Source: Accumulibacter sp003538495
GTDB lineage: Bacteria; Pseudomonadota; Gammaproteobacteria; Burkholderiales; Rhodocyclaceae
Direction: 5' to 3'
DNA length: 64,000 nt
NCBI RefSeq assembly: GCF_029255145.1
Contig: NZ_JAPUVQ010000044.1
Span: forward strand, 1-64,000
Both the position numbers and the translations under genes were made by a program. The notes under the pieces are model-generated. The model had not been told where the DNA came from, made no database searches, and saw only the letters and a list, made by a program, of their open reading frames with translations. Shown here one piece after another: positions 62,160 to 64,000 of this stretch. The number at the start of each line of letters is the position of its first letter. Positions within the stretch are counted from its first letter, which is position 1.

Positions 62160-62765
62160 ATGTCCGCCAATGATCTTCCCAACGATCCCGCCAGCGCTGT
62201 TGTTAGCAGTCGCTCGGCGCTGATCATCATCGACGTGCAGGAATCGTTCCGGCAGATGCCGTTCTGGTCCGAAGCCGACGTGCCGGATTTCAAGGCCGCG
62301 CTGCTGCGCATCGAGAAAGCCTGCCGGGCGCACGGCGTGCCGGTGGTGCATATTTTCCATGTCGGTCAGGCCGGGCCGTTTACCGAGGAGTCGGGTGCCG
62401 TACGCGGGCTCGACTGGCTGCCGGGCTCGCCCGACGGGTGTTTCCACAAGCACACCCATAACGCCTTTTCGGATACCGGCCTCGATCTGTGGCTGCGCCG
62501 CCGGCGCATCGAGCGACTGATGATCAGTGGCATTCGCACCGAACAATGCTGCGAGACGACGACGCGGGTCGCTTCGGACATCGGCTATCAGGTCGATTTC
62601 GTCAGCGAGGCGACGCTCACTTTCCCGATGGAGCATCCGCTGAGCGGCCGCGGCTATTCGCCGGAAGAAATCAAGGCGCATACCGAACTGGTGCTCGCCG
62701 GACGCTTTGCGCGCATCGCCAGCGTCGACGACTGCCTGGCGACGCTGGGAGCCGGCGATGCTTGA
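62160..62765 (+). CDS. Isochorismatase-like cysteine hydrolase
   Basis: A 201-residue protein of the isochorismatase superfamily. The catalytic Asp25 lies in LIIIDVQESF and the cysteine in GIRTEQCCETTTRVA. Substrates in the superfamily include isochorismate, nicotinamide and N-carbamoyl compounds; nothing here decides between them. The ATG at 62160 follows GGAGG and starts at the domain edge. It overlaps the start of the DUF1272 gene by 8 bases, so the two form an operon with the EamA gene. Confidence 0.88.
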   Translation: MSANDLPNDPASAVVSSRSALIIIDVQESFRQMPFWSEADVPDFKAALLRIEKACRAHGVPVVHIFHVGQAGPFTEESGAVRGLDWLPGSPDGCFHKHTHNAFSDTGLDLWLRRRRIERLMISGIRTEQCCETTTRVASDIGYQVDFVSEATLTFPMEHPLSGRGYSPEEIKAHTELVLAGRFARIASVDDCLATLGAGDA

Positions 62766-63033
62766 ACTGCGTCCGAACTGCGAATGCTGCGATCGCGACC
62801 TGCCGCCGGCGTCGGCGGAAGCGATGATCTGTTCCTTCGAATGCACCTTCTGCGCCGACTGCGCGCAGACGCGGCTGGCCGGCCGCTGCCCCAACTGCGG
62901 CGGCGAACTGCTGCGCCGGCCGATTCGCCCAGCCAGCAAGCTGGCGAGCCATCCGGCGTCGACGCAGCGCGTCTTCAAGCCACTCGGAGCCAGCACTGCT
63001 CCGGCAGCGCCCGCCACGACGGTGCGCAGCTAG
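62758..63033 (+). CDS. DUF1272 cysteine-rich protein
   Basis: A 91-residue protein with the DUF1272 signature: LRPNCECCDRDLPP, then CSFECTFCADCA and GRCPNCGGEL. The eight to nine cysteines in CxxC-like pairs suggest one or two zinc sites. It has no known enzyme activity; small zinc-ribbon proteins of this kind may bind protein or nucleic acid. The tail is a Pro/Ala/Ser-rich extension. It overlaps the hydrolase gene by 8 bases and precedes the EamA gene by 4. Confidence 0.9.
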   Translation: MLELRPNCECCDRDLPPASAEAMICSFECTFCADCAQTRLAGRCPNCGGELLRRPIRPASKLASHPASTQRVFKPLGASTAPAAPATTVRS

Positions 63034-63037
63034 GCGC

Positions 63038-63928
63038 ATGCGCCCGCTCGACATTGGACTGGCGCTACTGGTGGTCGTCGTCTGGGGTCTCAACTTCGCG
63101 GTGATCAGGACCGGCGTCGCCGAAGTGCCGCCCCTGCTGCTCGGCGCGCTGCGCTTCATCCTCGCGGCGTGCCCGGCGATCTTCCTGCTGCGCCGGCCCG
63201 AGCTGCCGCTGCGACTCTATCTCGCGTACGGACTGAGCATCTCGGTCGGACAGTTCGCCTTCCTGTTCACCGCCATCCACCTCGGCATGCCCTCCGGGCT
63301 GGCGTCGCTGGTGCTGCAGTCGCAGGCCTTCTTCACCATGCTGTTCGCCGCGCTGTGGCTCAAGGAAGGCTGGCGCGGCAGCCAGCTGGCCGGACTGATC
63401 CTGGCGGCCGGCGGGCTGGCGCTGATCGGCTGGTCGCACGGCGCGTCGATGCCGCTGGCCGGCTTCCTGTGCACCCTGGCGGCGGCTTCGATGTGGGCCA
63501 CCGGCAATATCGTCACCCGGGCGGTCGCCCGGCACGGGCCGATCGACCAGCTGGCTTTCGTCGTCTGGGCAAGCCTGGTACCGCCGCTGCCATTTCTCGC
63601 GCTGTCGCTGCTGCTCGAAGGGCCGACGGCGATCGCCGCGGCGCTCAGCCGCTTCAGCGTGCAGTCGTTCGCCGCCGTCGCCTACCTCGCCTGGGCGGCA
63701 ACGCTGCTCGGCTACGGCCTGTGGACGCGCCTGCTGTCGCGCTATCCGGCCAACCAGGTGGCGCCGTTCAGCCTGCTGATCCCGATCGTCGGGCTGAGCA
63801 CCGGCTGGCTGGCCTTCGGCGAAGCGCTGCAGCCACTGCACTTCGCCGGTACAGCGCTGTTGATGCTCGGCCTGGCGGCCAACCTGTTCACCACCCGTCT
63901 GCGGGCCTGGGCAAAGGCGCGCCAATGA
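63038..63928 (+). CDS. EamA/DMT family exporter
   Basis: A 296-residue membrane protein with ten helices in two five-helix EamA repeats. The start LALLVVVVWGLNFAVIRTGV and the motif LRFILAACPAIFLL are typical; the second repeat contains WAATLLGYGLWTRLLSRYPANQVAPFSLLIP in parts. Drug/metabolite exporters of this kind release amino acids or other small molecules. It follows the DUF1272 gene by 4 bases and overlaps the next gene as ATGA, so it is in one operon with a GlxA-type regulator. Confidence 0.92.
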   Translation: MRPLDIGLALLVVVVWGLNFAVIRTGVAEVPPLLLGALRFILAACPAIFLLRRPELPLRLYLAYGLSISVGQFAFLFTAIHLGMPSGLASLVLQSQAFFTMLFAALWLKEGWRGSQLAGLILAAGGLALIGWSHGASMPLAGFLCTLAAASMWATGNIVTRAVARHGPIDQLAFVVWASLVPPLPFLALSLLLEGPTAIAAALSRFSVQSFAAVAYLAWAATLLGYGLWTRLLSRYPANQVAPFSLLIPIVGLSTGWLAFGEALQPLHFAGTALLMLGLAANLFTTRLRAWAKARQ

Positions 63929-64000
63929 CCCTCTCGGTGTGGTTCGTGCTGACGCCCAATGTGCTGCTGCTTGACTATGCCGGCCCGGCCGAAGCGCTGC
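63925..64000 (+). CDS. GlxA-type AraC-family regulator, 5' end only
   Basis: The window ends inside this gene. The 25 residues seen (MTLSVWFVLTPN then VLLLDYAGPAEAL) match the start of the DJ-1/PfpI domain found in GlxA-like AraC-family regulators ('xPxxLLLDxAGPxEaL'). The helix-turn-helix lies beyond the window. The ATG overlaps the EamA stop by four bases. Confidence 0.75.
   Translation, partial: MTLSVWFVLTPNVLLLDYAGPAEAL

Overview
The window reads as a GC-rich proteobacterial chromosome segment, most likely betaproteobacterial and perhaps Rhodocyclaceae or Accumulibacter-like. This is an inference from gene content: an exosortase-type acyltransferase, a PPK2 polyphosphate enzyme, cbb3/FixQ-like and DUF1302-type envelope proteins. 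No rRNA is present to settle it. No tRNA, CRISPR array or prophage was seen. Two short transposase remnants are the only mobile-element traces. High GC makes long antisense open frames almost everywhere; these were left out.

Layout. 1-440: a degraded IS5-type transposase start. 440-6975 (minus strand): DUF2182 and DUF1326 proteins, a berberine-bridge-type FAD oxidase, a large ATPase-LuxR regulator and a DUF4242 protein. 7261-10752 (plus): an OmpR-type two-component system followed by an HtrA/Deg protease, with a PmrA/QseB-like box between them. 10850-15374: a TPR protein, an orphan CheB with an altered receiver, gamma-glutamyltransferase and a zinc alcohol dehydrogenase. 15362-18521: a DUF1302-type outer-membrane protein and an ABC ATPase on the minus strand, divergent from a LolA-like periplasmic protein; this looks like an envelope lipid or lipoprotein trafficking set without its permease. 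18609-23911: an exosortase-associated acyltransferase, an HDOD-histidine kinase and a REC-PAS-GGDEF-EAL protein. 24117-27872: a YejM-like membrane sulfatase, Cu/Zn superoxide dismutase, a transposase scrap and a GDT1/TMEM165 cation transporter. 28106-33470: a small secreted protein, an MsbA-like ABC exporter, a phospholipase-D-like protein with a histidine-rich tail, and two DUF1269 paralogues flanking a 43-residue orphan CcoQ/FixQ-like protein.

33681-43027: a two-component system whose kinase has a periplasmic ABC-substrate-binding-like sensor, an 18-bp perfect palindrome, two exported arylsulfatases, a terminator, an exported HAD phosphatase, a SYLF protein and a parvulin lipoprotein. 43176-43725: a frameshifted MarC gene. 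43920-50554: a complete RND tripartite efflux operon followed by an RCK-coupled two-TM channel with a shortened selectivity filter. 50797-58358: an ion and energy group made of a P-type proton ATPase, PPK2-III, SulP, a CorA-type transporter and a second channel-like protein lacking GYG. 58401-64000: a DUF2502-like small protein, YebC, a HerA-like ATPase, a PhzF protein, paired short hairpins, an isochorismatase-like hydrolase, DUF1272, an EamA exporter and the start of a GlxA-type AraC regulator.

The most unusual points are the two channels with degenerate filters bracketing the ATPase/PPK2 genes, the orphan CcoQ between DUF1269 paralogues, the permease-less ABC/LolA-like/DUF1302 set, and the sulfatase module with its neighbouring two-component system and palindrome.
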